This document shows, in pieces, positions 52,091-60,818 of a stretch of DNA of 64,000 nt. A program made the position numbers and the translations under genes. Each line of letters begins with the position of its first letter. The stretch's first letter is position 1. The stretch is from Chitinophagaceae bacterium UBA1930 (GTDB taxonomy: Bacteria; Bacteroidota; Bacteroidia; Chitinophagales; Chitinophagaceae): contig DDFK01000002.1 in NCBI GenBank assembly GCA_002337145.1, positions 868,001 through 932,000 on the forward strand, written 5' to 3'. The notes beneath the pieces were generated by a model. The model had not been told where the DNA came from. It made no database searches and worked only from the letters and a program-made list of their open reading frames with translations.

Positions 52091-52157
52091 GCTATTTTGT
52101 TTGTGTTGTTTGAACAATAAACATTTGAAAGCTTATCCATGAGGGTAGGCTTTTTTA
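52075..52157 (+). promoter_or_regulatory. his attenuator (alternative hairpins and terminator)
   Basis: Segment 1 CTTACCC (52075-52081) pairs with segment 2 GGGTAGG (52085-52091). Segment 3 AGCTTATCC (52130-52138) pairs with segment 4 GGGTAGGCT (52143-52151) using G-U pairs, followed by a T run (terminator). Segments 2 and 4 share GGGTAGGCT, so 2 can pair with 3 as the antiterminator. This is the classical 1-2/3-4 versus 2-3 layout. Confidence 0.85.
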
Positions 52158-52179
52158 TTTACCACATAACCTGATTATT

Positions 52180-53037
52180 ATGAGTAATAAATTGAGATTG
52201 GCCATTCAGAAATCTGGCAGGCTTTCAGAAGATTCCATTAAACTGCTTAAAGATTGCGGCATTGACCTACGCAATGTAAAAGACCGTTTGAAAACGGAAT
52301 CGGAAAACTTCCCGGTAGAGATTTTCTTTTTACGTGATGACGATATTCCCGAATATGTAAGCGATGGCGTGGCTGATATTGGCATTGTTGGCGAGAATGT
52401 ATTGTATGAAAAAAACAAACCTGTTGATATTGTTGAAGAACTGGGTTTTGGCAAGTGCAGGTTAAGTATTGCGGTGCCTAAAGCCGATGAATACAGTGAA
52501 AACTATTTGCAAGGCAAAAGGATTGCTACAAGCTATCCTGTATTGACAAAAAAATTTCTGCACAAGAAAAATATACAAGGCGAACTGCATGAAATTAGTG
52601 GTAGCGTGGAAATAGCACCGGGCATAGGTTTGGCAGATGCTGTGTGCGATTTGGTAAGCAGCGGCTCTACTTTATTCATGAATGGATTGAAAGAAGCGGA
52701 AACCATTTTGCAAAGCCAGGCAGTGTTGATTAAGAATAAAAATCTATCTGAAGAACAGCAACAAATTTTGGATAAGTTATTGTTCCGGATCCAGTCAGTA
52801 AAAAAAGCAAAAAACAATAAATACATTTTGCTGAATGCTCCCAATGAAAAACTGAAAGAGATTATTGCATTGTTGCCCGGTATGAAAAGCCCAACGGTAT
52901 TGCCTTTGGCAGAAGCAGGTTGGAGCAGTGTTCACTCCGTACTAAATGAAAACGAGTTCTGGCAGATCATTGAACAGCTAAAGGCCAATGGGGCACAGGG
53001 TATTCTGGTAGTGCCTATTGAAAAGATGATTGTTTGA
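52180..53037 (+). CDS. hisG: ATP phosphoribosyltransferase, long form
   Basis: 285 residues, long HisG form with the C-terminal regulatory domain that binds histidine. LRLAIQKSGRLSEDSIKLLK and DIGIVGENVLYE at the N-terminus; the PRPP loop region is EISGSVEIAPGIGLADAVCDLVSSGSTL. First step of histidine synthesis and the usual point of feedback. First gene after the attenuator, which lies 23 bases upstream. Confidence 0.96.
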   Translation: MSNKLRLAIQKSGRLSEDSIKLLKDCGIDLRNVKDRLKTESENFPVEIFFLRDDDIPEYVSDGVADIGIVGENVLYEKNKPVDIVEELGFGKCRLSIAVPKADEYSENYLQGKRIATSYPVLTKKFLHKKNIQGELHEISGSVEIAPGIGLADAVCDLVSSGSTLFMNGLKEAETILQSQAVLIKNKNLSEEQQQILDKLLFRIQSVKKAKNNKYILLNAPNEKLKEIIALLPGMKSPTVLPLAEAGWSSVHSVLNENEFWQIIEQLKANGAQGILVVPIEKMIV

Positions 53038-53078
53038 TTTTAAATGTATGATTTTTGATCTATGATTTAAAGCAGTAA

Positions 53079-54368
53079 ATGATTGACATGGAAACATATG
53101 TATATCCCGATAAAAAAGATTGGAAAGCATTGTTGCAACGCCCAACTTTTGATACGGTTACTTTACAAGAAAAGGTAAAGGCTGTATTGAATGATGTGCA
53201 ACAGAATGGCGATGCTGCTATAAAAAAATATATTGTTCAATTTGATGGTGTTGAGTTGGGTGTTTTTGCTGTAACTGGAAAAGAAATAGAAGAAGCAAAA
53301 GCTGAATTGTCGAATGAGTTGAAAGAAGCTATTCAAATTGCAGCCAACAATATCCATACTTTTCACAATAAACAAGTTGGTGAAGTTGAGATGATTGAAA
53401 CAATGCCTGGCATAAAATGCTGGCGTAAAAGTGTAGGTATCGAAAAAGTCGGTTTATATATACCTGGAGGAACTGCTCCTTTGTTTTCCACCATTTTAAT
53501 GTTGGGCATACCTGCAAGTATTGCTGGTTGTAAACAAGTGGTACTGTGTTCGCCACCCGATAAAGAAGGCAAGCTGCACCCTGCCATATTGTTTGCTGCA
53601 AACCTTGTTGGTATCAACAGAATATATAAAATTGGAGGTGTGCAGGCCATTGCTGCTATGGCTTACGGAACGGAAACAATTGATCAAGTATATAAAATAT
53701 TTGGCCCAGGTAACCAGTATGTAACCTGTGCCAAACAATTGGTTCAACAACAAGGTATTGCTATTGACATGCCTGCCGGCCCCAGTGAGGTTTGTGTGCT
53801 GGCCGATGAAACTGCCAATGCAGGCTTTGTTGCGGCAGACCTGTTGAGCCAGGCAGAACACGGAGCAGATAGCCAGGTGTTGTTGGTGAGTACCAATGAA
53901 CAATTGATAAATGATGTGAACAAGGAACTGGACAAACAAGTGCAATTGTTGCACCGTAAAGAAACTGCATTGCAGGCTTTGCAGCACAGCAAAGCAATTG
54001 TGGTAAACAATATAGATGAAGCTATTGATCTAGTCAATGAATATGCTGCCGAACACTTGATCATTTCATGTGAACAAGATGAAGTAATTGCTGAAAGGAT
54101 CATCAATGCAGGTTCAATTTTTCTAGGCAACTATTCACCCGAAAGTGTAGGCGATTATGCAAGCGGTACCAACCATACATTACCAACCAATGGCTTTGCA
54201 AAAGCATACAGCGGTGTAAGCGTGGATAGTTTTGTAAAGAAGATCACCTATCAAAAACTGACCAAAGAAGGATTGAATAACATTGGTGCAACTGTGGAAC
54301 TAATGGCAGCAGCAGAAGGATTGGATGCACATAAGAATGCAGTGAGTATAAGGCTGAAAAATCTTTAA
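53079..54368 (+). CDS. hisD: Histidinol dehydrogenase
   Basis: 429 residues (an ATG at 53088 would remove three residues and is as likely). VGLYIPGGTAPLFSTILMLGIPA, KIFGPGNQYVTCAKQ, DMPAGPSEVCVLADE and LSQAEHGADSQ carry the Zn and NAD-binding residues of HisD. It oxidises histidinol to histidine in two NAD-dependent steps. Spaced 41 bases after hisG. Confidence 0.96.
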   Translation: MIDMETYVYPDKKDWKALLQRPTFDTVTLQEKVKAVLNDVQQNGDAAIKKYIVQFDGVELGVFAVTGKEIEEAKAELSNELKEAIQIAANNIHTFHNKQVGEVEMIETMPGIKCWRKSVGIEKVGLYIPGGTAPLFSTILMLGIPASIAGCKQVVLCSPPDKEGKLHPAILFAANLVGINRIYKIGGVQAIAAMAYGTETIDQVYKIFGPGNQYVTCAKQLVQQQGIAIDMPAGPSEVCVLADETANAGFVAADLLSQAEHGADSQVLLVSTNEQLINDVNKELDKQVQLLHRKETALQALQHSKAIVVNNIDEAIDLVNEYAAEHLIISCEQDEVIAERIINAGSIFLGNYSPESVGDYASGTNHTLPTNGFAKAYSGVSVDSFVKKITYQKLTKEGLNNIGATVELMAAAEGLDAHKNAVSIRLKNL

Positions 54369-54428
54369 ATTGATACAACCCTGACAGTGGCCCTAGCCCT
54401 GTCAGCGGTTGAGTAAAAAAACAAGATC

Positions 54429-55490
54429 ATGAACTTCGATATAAATAAATTAGTACGTCCCAACATCAAAAACCTCACACCTTATTCATCTGCACGCGAT
54501 GAATTCAGTGGCGAAGCAAAAGTGTTCCTGGATGCAAATGAAAACAGCCTGGGCAGTCCATTGACAAAATGGTACAACCGTTACCCAGACCCGCACCAGC
54601 AGCAACTAAAGCAAGCAATTGCTTTTGTAAAGAGCATTGCAGTGGAACATATTTTCTTAGGTAATGGCAGCGATGAATGTATTGATTTGTTGTACCGCAG
54701 TTTTTGTGAACCCGGTAAAGACAATGTGATCATTTGCCCGCCTACCTATGGCATGTATGAAGTAAGTGCCAACATCAACGATGTAGAGATACGTAAGGCT
54801 CCATTGCTGGACGATTTTCAATTGGACTTAATACACTTGGAAAATTTGGTTGACGAAAATACAAAGCTGATATGGATCTGCTCACCCAATAACCCAACTG
54901 GCAACTCAATCACTAGGGCTGATGTTGAAGCAGTGCTGAACAACTTCAATGGTCTTGTTGTAATAGATGAAGCCTACATCAATTTTGCCAAACAGAAATC
55001 TTTTATACAGGAGCTGAACGATTATCCAAACCTCGTGATATTACAAACATTCAGCAAAGCATGGGGGCTTGCTGCACTGCGTTTGGGAATGGCATTTGCT
55101 TCCACACAAATTATTGAAGTGTTGAACAAAGTAAAGCCGCCTTACAACATCAACCAAGCAACGCAAGACCTTGCATTAAAGGCATTGGAAGAAGTAGGCC
55201 AGGTAAACGATATGATCAAGATATTGGTGGATATGCGGAACGCTTTGGCAGAAGTGTTTGCAGAGATACCAATCGTTGAAAAAGTGTACCCATCAGACGC
55301 CAATTTTTTATTGGTCAAAATAAAAGATGCAAGAAAAGTATATGAGTATCTATTGACCAAAGGCATTGTGGTGCGTGACAGGAGCAACGTGAAGCTATGC
55401 GATGATTGCCTGCGTATAACCATTGGTACAGAAAAAGAAAACACATTATTGATTGATGCAATTGCTGACTATTTAAACGAAATACAATGA
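54429..55490 (+). CDS. hisC: Histidinol-phosphate aminotransferase
   Basis: 353 residues. LDANENSLGSP near the N-terminus; ICSPNNPTGNSI; VVIDEAYINFAKQ; PLP lysine in LQTFSKAWGLAALRLGMAF; C-terminal CLRITIGTEKEN arginine. It converts imidazole acetol phosphate to histidinol phosphate. Stop codon overlaps the hisB start by 4 bases (ATGA), so translation is probably coupled. Confidence 0.96.
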   Translation: MNFDINKLVRPNIKNLTPYSSARDEFSGEAKVFLDANENSLGSPLTKWYNRYPDPHQQQLKQAIAFVKSIAVEHIFLGNGSDECIDLLYRSFCEPGKDNVIICPPTYGMYEVSANINDVEIRKAPLLDDFQLDLIHLENLVDENTKLIWICSPNNPTGNSITRADVEAVLNNFNGLVVIDEAYINFAKQKSFIQELNDYPNLVILQTFSKAWGLAALRLGMAFASTQIIEVLNKVKPPYNINQATQDLALKALEEVGQVNDMIKILVDMRNALAEVFAEIPIVEKVYPSDANFLLVKIKDARKVYEYLLTKGIVVRDRSNVKLCDDCLRITIGTEKENTLLIDAIADYLNEIQ

Positions 55491-56617
55491 GCAAAAGAGT
55501 GCTGTTTATAGATAGGGACGGTGTGATATTGCAAGAACCGCCAAGTGACTTTCAAGTGGACTCAACTGATAAAACGATTTTTGTAAAAGGGGCCATTACT
55601 GCATTGAGCAAGATTGCGGCCGACCTGGATTATTACAAAGTAATGGTGACCAACCAAGATGGGTTGGGTACAGCATCTTACCCGACAGCAACCTTTGAGC
55701 CTTATCAAAATTTGATGCTGCGTACTTTGCAAGGAGAAGGTTTTGTGTTTGATGAAGTACATGTAGACAGCACTTTTGCTTCCGACAACCAACCGACCCG
55801 CAAGCCGGGTACAGCAATGCTTACCCATTTTTTTGATACGGATAAATACGACTTGGCTAATTCATTTGTTATAGGCGATCGATGGAGTGATATTCAGTTG
55901 GCAAAGAATCTTGGTGCAAAAGCCATTTATATAAAGGGCCTGCATGAACTGACTGCCGAACAGGAAACCGCATTAAGAAGCACGATTGTTTTAGAGACTG
56001 CCGATTGGAACGATATCTATACTTTTTTGAAACTGGGTTTGCGTAAAGTGCACCACGAACGCAATACCAACGAAACAAAGATTGCCATTGACCTGAATTT
56101 GGACGGAAGCGGCAAAGCCAATATACATACGGATTTGGGCTTCTTTGACCACATGCTTGACCAGATTGCACGCCACGGTAAAATGGACCTGGATATTGTT
56201 ACAAAAGGCGACCTGCATATAGATGAACACCACACTATTGAAGACACCGGCATAGCTTTAGGAGAAGCGTTTGCAAAAGCATTGGTTGATAAAACAGGTA
56301 TGGAACGTTACGGATTTGCGTTGCCCATGGATGAAGCAGAAGCCAAAGTGCTGATTGATTTTGGTGGACGTAACTGGATTGTTTGGGATGCGGATTTCAA
56401 ACGGGAGAAAGTGGGGGAGATGCCAACAGAAATGTTTTTCCATTTTTTCAAATCGTTCAGCGATGCTGCCAAGTGCAATCTGAATATTGAATGCAAGGGC
56501 GATAACGAGCATCATAAAATAGAAGCCATCTTCAAAGCCTTTGCCAAGGCCATTAAAATGGCAGTAAAGCGTGACCCATTGAGTAATTATTTGCCCAGTA
56601 CCAAAGGAGTATTGTAA
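55487..56617 (+). CDS. hisB: Bifunctional histidinol-phosphatase/imidazoleglycerol-phosphate dehydratase
   Basis: 376 residues. The N-terminal HAD phosphatase has FIDRDGVILQEP (catalytic Asp pair) and VIGDRWSDIQLAKNLG. The C-terminal dehydratase (from about 185) has GFFDHMLDQIARHG, DEHHTIEDTGI and DNEHHKIEAIFKAF, whose His residues bind the two Mn ions. Last his gene here. hisH, hisA, hisF and hisIE do not follow; the next gene is on the other strand. Confidence 0.96.
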   Translation: MSKRVLFIDRDGVILQEPPSDFQVDSTDKTIFVKGAITALSKIAADLDYYKVMVTNQDGLGTASYPTATFEPYQNLMLRTLQGEGFVFDEVHVDSTFASDNQPTRKPGTAMLTHFFDTDKYDLANSFVIGDRWSDIQLAKNLGAKAIYIKGLHELTAEQETALRSTIVLETADWNDIYTFLKLGLRKVHHERNTNETKIAIDLNLDGSGKANIHTDLGFFDHMLDQIARHGKMDLDIVTKGDLHIDEHHTIEDTGIALGEAFAKALVDKTGMERYGFALPMDEAEAKVLIDFGGRNWIVWDADFKREKVGEMPTEMFFHFFKSFSDAAKCNLNIECKGDNEHHKIEAIFKAFAKAIKMAVKRDPLSNYLPSTKGVL

Positions 56618-56620
56618 TTA

Positions 56621-57085
56621 TTATTTCTTTGTAAAATTCAACGAAGCAGCGTTCATGCAATAACGTAAACCTGTAGGGTTGGGGCCATCATTAAATACAT
56701 GGCCCAAATGTGCACCGCACCTGCTGCAATGCACTTCATCGCGTTGCATACCGTCACTATTGTCTGTACTGGTTTCTATGTTTTTTGCAATATAGGGTTT
56801 GTAAAAACTTGGCCAGCCTGTACCGCTGTCAAATTTTGTGTCACTGCTAAAAAGTTCCTGTCCACAACAAATGCAACTATACATTCCCTTTTCGTGAGTG
56901 TTCCAATAAATGCCCGAATATGCCCTTTCTGTGCCTTGCCTTCTGGTAACTTCAAACTGTGCCGCTGTAAGCTGTGCCTTCCACTCTTTATCGGTTTTGG
57001 TAACTACAAACTTTTTTGATTGTGCATGGCTGGTACAACTGTTCATGAAACATACAACTGCAATTGCCATAATGGAAGTTTTCAT
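56621..57085 (-). CDS. msrB: Peptide methionine-(R)-S-oxide reductase, exported lipoprotein form
   Basis: 154 residues with a lipoprotein-type signal (lipobox near Cys17, FMNSC). Zn site CxxC pairs in SCICCGQEL and HCSRCGAHLGH. GTGWPSFYKP substrate loop, and catalytic Cys143 in LRYCMNAASL. It repairs methionine-R-sulfoxide, here in the envelope. Convergent with hisB (3-base gap), so it also separates the his and trp operons. Confidence 0.93.
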   Translation of the reverse strand: MKTSIMAIAVVCFMNSCTSHAQSKKFVVTKTDKEWKAQLTAAQFEVTRRQGTERAYSGIYWNTHEKGMYSCICCGQELFSSDTKFDSGTGWPSFYKPYIAKNIETSTDNSDGMQRDEVHCSRCGAHLGHVFNDGPNPTGLRYCMNAASLNFTKK

Positions 57086-57184
57086 ACAACTGTTTTTATT
57101 ACTAACGTTTGAAAAGCTGTTTGGGTTTTGTGCGTTACCCGTTGCTTATGTTGAAACGCGAAAGGAAAAATAACCTTACATTTT

Positions 57185-57216
57185 TTTGGCTAATAAAAAA
57201 TACGGGTATAACATTG
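57185..57216 (+). promoter_or_regulatory. Bacteroidota-type promoter of the trp operon
   Basis: -33 TTTG (57185-57188), 20-base spacer, -7 box TAACATTG (57209-57216; one mismatch to TAnnTTTG). The expected start point falls at or within a few bases of the leader ATG at 57222. Confidence 0.6.
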
Positions 57217-57221
57217 CACTA

Positions 57222-57278
57222 ATGAAAATGATACAAAATATACAATGGTGGTGGCATACAATACTCAAAGGGGTATAG
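57222..57278 (+). CDS. trpL: trp operon leader peptide
   Basis: 18-residue peptide MKMIQNIQWWWHTILKGV with three consecutive Trp codons, directly upstream of trpE and its terminator. It is the expected sensor of tryptophanyl-tRNA charging. Like hisL it starts about 6 bases from the -7 box and has no ribosome-binding site. Confidence 0.85.
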   Translation: MKMIQNIQWWWHTILKGV

Positions 57279-57314
57279 TAATGTTGCGTACACTACTTGT
57301 TTGAAATAATATTC

Positions 57315-57346
57315 AAAGGCCCCATCAGCAATGTTGGGGCTTTTTG
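57315..57346 (+). terminator. trp attenuator terminator
   Basis: GCCCCA / TGGGGC stem with a 10-base loop followed by TTTTTG, 37 bases after the leader stop codon and 40 before trpE. The competing antiterminator pairing is not obvious by eye; AGGGG in the end of the leader frame could pair with CCCC of the terminator. Confidence 0.8.
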
Positions 57347-57385
57347 TTTGTGGACACTGCCATCAAGGCAATACAACCGAAGAAG

Positions 57386-58807
57386 ATGAAAAAAATTACC
57401 ATACATACCAGTTCAAAAAAAATGCTTGCGGATGTGTACACACCTGTAGCGATCTATTTGCGGGTAAGGGACCGGTTCAGGGACACGGTGTTGCTGGAAA
57501 GCACCGATAACCATGCAGCAGAGAACAGTTATTCCTTTATCTGCATCAATGCCATTGCAGGTATCGAGATCAGTTCTGCAAAGAACATCGAGTTCAAGCT
57601 GCCCAATGAAAACCCTGAAAAAGTAGTGATTGATAAAACCAGCACCGTGCCTGACCTGATCTGGAACTTCATGCAGCATTTTGCTATACAAGAAAGTAGT
57701 AAAGAAGCCAAGTTTGCTCAGGGCCTGTATGGTTATTCAACATACGATGCGGTACAGTTCTTTGACAACGTAAAGCTGTCAGGCAGCAACGATGAGCCTT
57801 CAACGGGTATACCATTGATGCGTTACCGGTTGTACCAATACATTATTGCCATCAACCATTTTAAGGATGAACTGTTTTTGTTGGAGAACAGCATTGCCGG
57901 GTTGGAAAGTGATATTGCATCGGTTGAAAGCCTCATCAAAAGCAAAGATGTACCAAGCTATCCGTTTGCATTGCAAGGCCATGAAACAAGCAACCTGCAT
58001 GATGAAGGATATAGGCAAATGGTACAGAAAGGCATACAGAGCTGTTTACGTGGCGATGTGTTCCAGATCGTGCTGAGCCGAAGGTTCCAGCAGAAATTCA
58101 TTGGCGATGAATTCAATGTGTACAGGGCCTTGCGTAACGTGAACCCTTCGCCCTACCTGTTCTTCTTCGATTATGGCGATTACAAATTACTGGGTTCCTC
58201 ACCCGAAAGCCAACTCATCATCAACAAAGGCCAAGCAGTGGTGCACCCGATAGCGGGTACGTTTAAACGCAGCGGTGATGATGCAACCGATCTGCAAGAA
58301 ACCGAACGCTTAAAGAACGATCCCAAAGAAAATGCAGAGCATGTAATGTTGGTTGACCTAGCCAGGAACGATTTGAGTCGTGTATGCAGCAATGTTCAGG
58401 TAACGCATTACAAACAGGTGCAATACTATAGCCATGTGATACATCTGGTAAGCGAAGTAATGGGCCAGGTGCCGCCACAAACAAACCCTTTTCAACTGCT
58501 GGCAAAAACTTTTCCGGCCGGAACATTGAGCGGCGCACCTAAAATAAAAGCCATGGAACTCATCAGCAATAACGAGCCTACACAACGTGGCTATTATGGC
58601 GGATGCATCGGTTTTGTTGGTTTTGACGGCAGTTTTAACCAGGCGATCATGATCCGTACTTTTTTAAGCAAGAACAATACGCTCACGTACCAGGCAGGTG
58701 CCGGTGTGGTGGCAGCAAGCAACCCTGAAAGTGAATTGCAAGAAGTAAACAATAAGCTGGGTGCATTAAAGAAAGCCATTGTTCTGGCCGAAGAAATTAG
58801 TTCATAG
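57386..58807 (+). CDS. trpE: Anthranilate synthase component I
   Basis: 473 residues from ATG 57386; an upstream TTG would place the start inside the terminator. Chorismate-binding motifs: LRGDVFQIVLSRRF, SPYLFFFDYGDYKLLGSSPES, HPIAGTFKRSGDD, DPKENAEHVMLVDLARNDLSRV, FPAGTLSGAPKIKAMELI, and AGAGVVAASNPESE. The N-terminal feedback region is present. It forms anthranilate from chorismate with ammonia supplied by TrpG. Confidence 0.96.
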   Translation: MKKITIHTSSKKMLADVYTPVAIYLRVRDRFRDTVLLESTDNHAAENSYSFICINAIAGIEISSAKNIEFKLPNENPEKVVIDKTSTVPDLIWNFMQHFAIQESSKEAKFAQGLYGYSTYDAVQFFDNVKLSGSNDEPSTGIPLMRYRLYQYIIAINHFKDELFLLENSIAGLESDIASVESLIKSKDVPSYPFALQGHETSNLHDEGYRQMVQKGIQSCLRGDVFQIVLSRRFQQKFIGDEFNVYRALRNVNPSPYLFFFDYGDYKLLGSSPESQLIINKGQAVVHPIAGTFKRSGDDATDLQETERLKNDPKENAEHVMLVDLARNDLSRVCSNVQVTHYKQVQYYSHVIHLVSEVMGQVPPQTNPFQLLAKTFPAGTLSGAPKIKAMELISNNEPTQRGYYGGCIGFVGFDGSFNQAIMIRTFLSKNNTLTYQAGAGVVAASNPESELQEVNNKLGALKKAIVLAEEISS

Positions 58808-58872
58808 GTAAAGATCATTGTTCATGGCATTGCTACTATGAACCATTGCCCATAAACCATTAATAAAAAACA

Positions 58873-59454
58873 ATGAAGATTTTAGTTTTTGATAATTACG
58901 ATTCGTTTACCTACAACCTGGTGCACTTGGTAGAAAAGATAACGCACCAGAAAGTAGATGTGTATCGCAACGATGAAATTGCGTTGGAAAAAGTAAATGC
59001 GTATGATAAAATTATTTTATCACCTGGTCCTGGCATACCTGAAGAAGCAGGCTTGCTATTGCCATTGATAAAAATGTATGCACCCACCAAACCCATATTG
59101 GGTGTGTGTTTGGGGCACCAGGCAATAGGGCAGGCTTTTGGTGGAACGCTTACCAATTTGTCAACCGTGTATCATGGTGTAGCAACAAGCATCAATATTG
59201 ACCATGCACAATTGAAAGAGGCGAGTAGTTTATTTCTTGATCTTCCTGCACAAATAGAAGTGGGGCGTTACCATTCATGGGTAATCGATAAAAAAGGTTT
59301 TCCCGAAGAACTGGAAATAACGGCCGAAGATGAAAATGGTTACATTATGGCATTGCGGCACAAGAGCTATGACGTGCAGGGGGTACAGTTTCATCCGGAA
59401 AGTGTATTGACACCCGATGGCGAATCCATTATCAGAAACTGGTTAAAAAATTAA
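58873..59454 (+). CDS. trpG: Anthranilate synthase component II (glutamine amidotransferase)
   Basis: 193 residues. DNYDSFTYNLVHLVE; SPGPGIPEEAG; catalytic Cys in GVCLGHQAIGQAFGG; C-terminal His and Glu in VQFHPESVLTPDG. It supplies ammonia from glutamine to TrpE. Its stop codon is two bases before the small unknown gene. Confidence 0.96.
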   Translation: MKILVFDNYDSFTYNLVHLVEKITHQKVDVYRNDEIALEKVNAYDKIILSPGPGIPEEAGLLLPLIKMYAPTKPILGVCLGHQAIGQAFGGTLTNLSTVYHGVATSINIDHAQLKEASSLFLDLPAQIEVGRYHSWVIDKKGFPEELEITAEDENGYIMALRHKSYDVQGVQFHPESVLTPDGESIIRNWLKN

Positions 59455-59456
59455 GT

Positions 59457-59717
59457 ATGTATTGGAATGAAAGAATTCAGATAGTTTATACAACACTTAA
59501 TGAAAAAGGGCATGCACAAAATATTGAGCAAATGATTGCTGAATATGGAGTAGGTGGAACAATTGGAGAGCAATTCAGCATTGTTTGTACCTGGCTTGCT
59601 AAGTTAAGAAACCATGAAAGTGAGATCTATGCATTGATAAAAGATGATGCAGATTACATTTTACAAGTAGGGATTGAAACAAAATATTTTACAGAGAGTT
59701 ATTACGGAAAGCAATGA
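59457..59717 (+). CDS. Small unknown protein embedded in the trp operon
   Basis: 86 residues, acidic, with two helices then a beta-like stretch (IVYTTLNEKGHAQNIEQMIAEY, DDADYILQVGIETKYF). No signal peptide or recognised family. It begins two bases after trpG and its stop overlaps the trpD start by four bases (ATGA), so it is translated with the operon. Its composition is somewhat more AT-rich than its neighbours. Unlike trp genes it has no obvious catalytic residue pattern; an accessory or recently inserted gene. Confidence 0.75.
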   Translation: MYWNERIQIVYTTLNEKGHAQNIEQMIAEYGVGGTIGEQFSIVCTWLAKLRNHESEIYALIKDDADYILQVGIETKYFTESYYGKQ

Positions 59718-60706
59718 AAAAAATACTTGGAATATTATTCGGACATAAAACATTATCCAGGCAACAGGCATACGATGTATTGCTCAATATCGGCAAGGGC
59801 CTATACAATGAATATGAGATCACTGCCTTCATGACGGTGTACCTGATGCGGAGCATTACCATTGAAGAACTGCAAGGCTTTAGGGATGCATTGCTGGAAC
59901 TGAGCGTGAAAGTGGATTTTGATGGATTTGAAACCATGGATATTGTGGGCACTGGTGGTGATGGAAAGAACACCTTCAACATCTCCACGCTTTCTTGTTT
60001 CATTGTTGCAGGTGCAGGGCAAAAAGTGGCCAAGCATGGCAACTACGGGGCATCATCCATTTCAGGTTCAAGCAATGTGATGGAGCAGTTGGGCTACCGC
60101 TTCAAAAGCGATAATGGTCAGTTGAAAAAAGAACTGGAACAAGCCAATATCTGTTTCCTGCATGCACCTTTGTTCCATCCCGCATTGAAAACAGTTGGGC
60201 CTATCCGTAAAAATTTAGGTGTGCGTACTTTTTTCAATATGCTGGGTCCAATGGTCAACCCTGCAAAACCTGCCAGTCAATTGGTTGGTGTGTACAGCCT
60301 CGAAATGGCAAGGATATACAACTACCTCTTGCAGCAAACAGGCAACCCGTTCACCATCATCCATAGCTTGGATGGTTACGATGAAATTTCACTGACCAAC
60401 GATACCAAAGTTATTACACAGGCCGGTGAAAGGATTATGACACCCGAACAGTTGGGTAAACGTTCCGTTTCGCCCGAAGATATTTACGGCGGCAACAGTG
60501 TGGAAGATGCAGCGAAGATCTTTCAACGCATCATTAAAGGCGAAGGAAGTTTTGCACAAAATGCAGTGGTGCTGGCCAATGCTGCCATGGCACTGTATTG
60601 TACAGGTACATACGGCACATACAATGATGCATACAACGCAGCAGTAGAAAGTCTGGAAAGCGGAAAGGCATACCAGTCATTGCAAACATCGATCAGTTTA
60701 CAGTAG
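59714..60706 (+). CDS. trpD: Anthranilate phosphoribosyltransferase
   Basis: 330 residues. PRPP-binding GTGGDGKNTFNISTLS, KHGNYGASSISGSSNVMEQLGY, HPALKTVGPIRKNLGVRTFFNMLGPMVNPA and YDEISLT. It transfers phosphoribosyl from PRPP to anthranilate. Coupled to the preceding 86-residue gene by a 4-base overlap and separated from trpC by a large hairpin. Confidence 0.96.
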   Translation: MKKILGILFGHKTLSRQQAYDVLLNIGKGLYNEYEITAFMTVYLMRSITIEELQGFRDALLELSVKVDFDGFETMDIVGTGGDGKNTFNISTLSCFIVAGAGQKVAKHGNYGASSISGSSNVMEQLGYRFKSDNGQLKKELEQANICFLHAPLFHPALKTVGPIRKNLGVRTFFNMLGPMVNPAKPASQLVGVYSLEMARIYNYLLQQTGNPFTIIHSLDGYDEISLTNDTKVITQAGERIMTPEQLGKRSVSPEDIYGGNSVEDAAKIFQRIIKGEGSFAQNAVVLANAAMALYCTGTYGTYNDAYNAAVESLESGKAYQSLQTSISLQ

Positions 60707-60757
60707 GTATCAATAGGTGTCAGACGTTTGTAAAACGTCTGACACCTATTGATACCT
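60705..60757. repeat. Perfect 25-bp inverted repeat between trpD and trpC
   Basis: Arms 60705-60729 and 60733-60757 are exact reverse complements around a 3-base GTA loop; the left arm includes the last two bases of the trpD stop codon. There is no T tract. It shares the core GTCAGACGTTT-gta-AAACGTCTGAC with the next hairpin. Confidence 0.92.
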
Positions 60758-60772
60758 GGCATTTTGCAAACA

Positions 60773-60805
60773 AGTTGTCTGACGTTTGTAAAACGTCTGA
60801 CAACT
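60773..60805. repeat. Second related inverted repeat upstream of trpC
   Basis: Arms AGTTGTCTGACGTTT and AAACGTCTGACAACT around GTA, one mismatched pair. Same core as the 25-bp hairpin, suggesting a REP-like dispersed element present twice, 14 bases before the trpC start. Confidence 0.85.
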
Positions 60806-60818
60806 AAAACCATCCAAC

